Assembly: GCF_051014685.1 (NCBI RefSeq)
Contig: NW_027478853.1
Coordinates: 62,001 to 126,000, forward strand
DNA: 64,000 nucleotides
Direction of reading: 5' to 3'
DNA from: Ptiloglossa arizonensis
Lineage: Eukaryota > Arthropoda > Insecta > Hymenoptera > Colletidae
Translations under genes and position numbers: made by a program
Shown here: positions 62,491-64,000 of the stretch, piece by piece
Numbering within the stretch: position 1 is the stretch's first letter
How the letters are laid out: each line of letters starts with the position of its first letter
The notes under the pieces: model-generated
Databases searched by the model: none
Told to the model about the DNA's origin: nothing
Seen by the model: only the letters and a program-made list of their open reading frames with translations

Positions 62491-64000
62491 TCAAGCGTTT
62501 CTTACCTCCAAACTGCCATATCTCGCGAACGGAGTGACCAATCCGCAAAATTTCTGTTGCATCTGAAAGTAGAGACTCGCCCGATTACAACGGTATGTGT
62601 AGTTTTCCCCTAGGCCGTTCTAGTTATTCGTTTCGAGCATCAGAACGGCGAAAATTTTGAGTTTCTCAAGCGTTTCTTACCTCCAAACTGCCATATATCG
62701 CGAACGGATTGACTAATCCGCAAAATTTCTGTTGCATCTGAAAGTAGAAACTCGTCCGATTACAACGGTATGCGTACTTCTCCCCTAGGCCGCTCTAGTT
62801 ACTCGTTTCGAGCATCAGAACCGCGAAAATTTTGAGTTTCTCAAGCGTTTCTTATCTGCAAACTGCCATATCTCGCGAACGGATTGATCAATCCGCAAAA
62901 TTTCTCCTGCATCTGAAAGTAGAAACTCGCCCGATTACAACGGTATGTGTAGTTTTCCCCTAGGCCGTTCTAGTTATTCGTTTCGAGCATCAGAACGGCG
63001 AAAATTTTGAGTTTCTCAAGCGTTTCTTACCTCCAAACTGCCATATATCGCGAACGGATTGACTAATCCGCAAAATTTCTGATGCATCTGAAAGTAGAAA
63101 CTCGCCCGATTACAACGGTATGCGTACTTTCCCCTAGGCCGTACTAGTTACTCGTTTCGAGCATCAGAACTGCGAAAATTTTGAGTTTCTCAAGCGTTTC
63201 TTACTTCCAAACACCCATATCTCGCGAACGGATTGATCAATCCCCAAAATTTCTGTTGCATCTGAAAGTAGAAACTCGCCCGATTACAACGGTATGCGCA
63301 CTTTTCCCCTAGGCCGTTCTAGTTATTCGTTTCGAGCATCAGAACTGCGAAAATTTTGAGTTTCTCAAGCGTTTCTTACCTCCAAACTGCAATATCTCGC
63401 GAACGGATTGACCAATCCGCAAAATTTCTGTTGCATCTGAAAGTAGAAACTCGCCCAATTACAACCGTATGCGTACTTTTCCCCTAGGCCGCTCTAGTTA
63501 CTCGTTTCGAGCATCAGAACTGCGAAAATTTTGAGTTTCTCAAGCTTTTCTTACCTCCAAACTGCCATATCTCGCGAACGGATTGACCAATCCGCAAAAT
63601 TTCTGTTGCATCTGAAAGTAGAAACTCGCCCGATTACAACGGTATGCGAACTTTTCCCCTAGGCCGTCCTAGTTATTTGTTTCGAGCATCAGAACGGCGA
63701 AAATTTTGAGTTTCTCAAGCGTTTCTTACTTCCAAACTGCCATATCTCGCGAACGGATTGACCAATCCGCAAAATTTCTGTTGCATCTGAAAGTAGAAAC
63801 TCGCCCAATTACAACGGTATGCGTACTTTTCCCCTAGGCCGCACTAGTTACTCGTTTCGAGCATCAGAACTGCGAAAATTTTGAGTTTCTCAAGCGTTTC
63901 TAATCTCCAAACTGCCATATCTCGCGAAGGGATTGATCAATCCGCAATATTTCTGTTGCATCTGAAAGTAGAAACTCGCCCGATTACAACGGTATGCGCA
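61208..64000 (+). repeat. 9-monomer higher-order repeat of 1,574 bp
   Basis: 61208-62781 and 62782-64000 (truncated by the window) match at an offset of 1,574 bp, 9 x 175 minus the one-base deletion GTACTTTCCCC. Markers: TTCTCCTGC at 61331 and 62905, GTATGCGAAC at 62069 and 63643, CGCAATATTTC at 62370 and 63944. Differences noted are GTTGCATC versus GATGCATC (63083), GAACGGCG versus GAACTGCG, CTGTCC versus CCGTCC, and GCGAACGG versus GCGAAGGG (63927). The repeat continues beyond the window. Confidence 0.85.

Larger units (their letters stand above)
1..64000 (+). repeat. 175-bp satellite DNA, continuous head-to-tail array
   Basis: The entire window consists of one 175-bp unit repeated in one orientation, 365 complete copies plus a 157-bp partial copy starting at 63844. 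Landmarks recur in every unit: CTAGTTATTCG, GAAAATTTTG, CTCGCGAACGG, GAAAGTAGAAAC and CCCCTAGGCC. Units begin at 1, 176 and 351, at 17492 (drift -9), 40065 (drift -11) and 63669 (drift -32), and the visible indels account for each of these drifts. Neighbouring monomers differ by scattered substitutions at a limited set of positions, while larger blocks are repeated almost exactly. The family is not one I recognise. Nucleosome-sized tandem repeats on this scale are known from centromeric and pericentromeric heterochromatin of plants and animals; assigning this array to a centromere is inference. Confidence 0.99.

Noticed and set aside
1..64000. CRISPR-like array of regularly spaced repeats
   Set aside because: The repeat fills the entire 175-bp period; there are no unique spacers and no short conserved direct repeat separated by variable sequence.
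1..64000. Assignment to a specific organism or named satellite family
   Set aside because: The monomer is not one I can recognise, and there is no unique flanking sequence. A nucleotide search of the 175-bp consensus against satellite databases and eukaryotic assemblies would settle it.

Overview
The whole window is one uninterrupted tandem array of a 175-bp satellite monomer. All copies run head to tail in the same orientation. I count 365 complete monomers plus a 157-bp partial one at the right end. The phase drifts by a net -32 bp from perfect 175-bp spacing, and the small indels I listed by eye add up to exactly that figure. I see no gene, RNA gene, transposon, telomeric repeat, CRISPR array or stretch of unique DNA. 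The open reading frames present (at most 117 codons) are by-products of the repeat: 175 is not a multiple of 3, so a frame survives only where a stop has mutated, and the same 'protein' returns in every duplicated block on either strand.

A nucleosome-length, homogenised, megasatellite-like array of this kind points to a eukaryote and to constitutive heterochromatin, most likely centromeric or pericentromeric. I do not recognise the family and cannot name the species. The monomer is about 44% G+C and is not CpG-depleted (13 CpG per 175 bp, about 1.6 times expectation). This argues mildly against long residence in a heavily CpG-methylated genome.

Layout. 1-4.3 kb: mosaic of 7- and 12-monomer repeats. 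4.3-8.1 kb: 11-mer tandem duplication (1,923 bp) with a 4-mer (699 bp) nested inside. 7.2-11.4 kb: overlapping 12-mer duplication (2,099 bp). 10.9-12.65 kb: a second copy of 2.65-4.43 kb. 12.65-14.9 kb: mosaic. 14.9-18.6 kb: 12/13-mer duplication. 18.05-26.8 kb: 25-mer tandem duplication (4,374 bp), apparently identical. 27.3-36.8 kb: 27-mer tandem duplication (4,724 bp). 35.3-43.0 kb: 8-, 9-, 11- and 3-mer amplifications. 43.4-44.06 kb: distant copy of 28.7-29.4 kb. 44.1-52.8 kb: higher-order period of 9, 10 and 13 monomers. 52.8-57.0 kb: a regular 8-mer higher-order repeat of 1,399 bp, three copies. 57.9-60.9 kb: a segment dense in single-base indels. 61.2-64.0 kb: a clean 9-mer higher-order repeat of 1,574 bp.

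The most notable signals are: the nested in-register duplications; a dyad inside every monomer that becomes a perfect 16-bp palindrome in one subfamily and carries a paired compensatory change in five copies; a motif with CENP-B-box spacing (7 of 9 core bases, statistically weak); and the abrupt 3-kb indel cluster, which looks more like unpolished sequence than biology.
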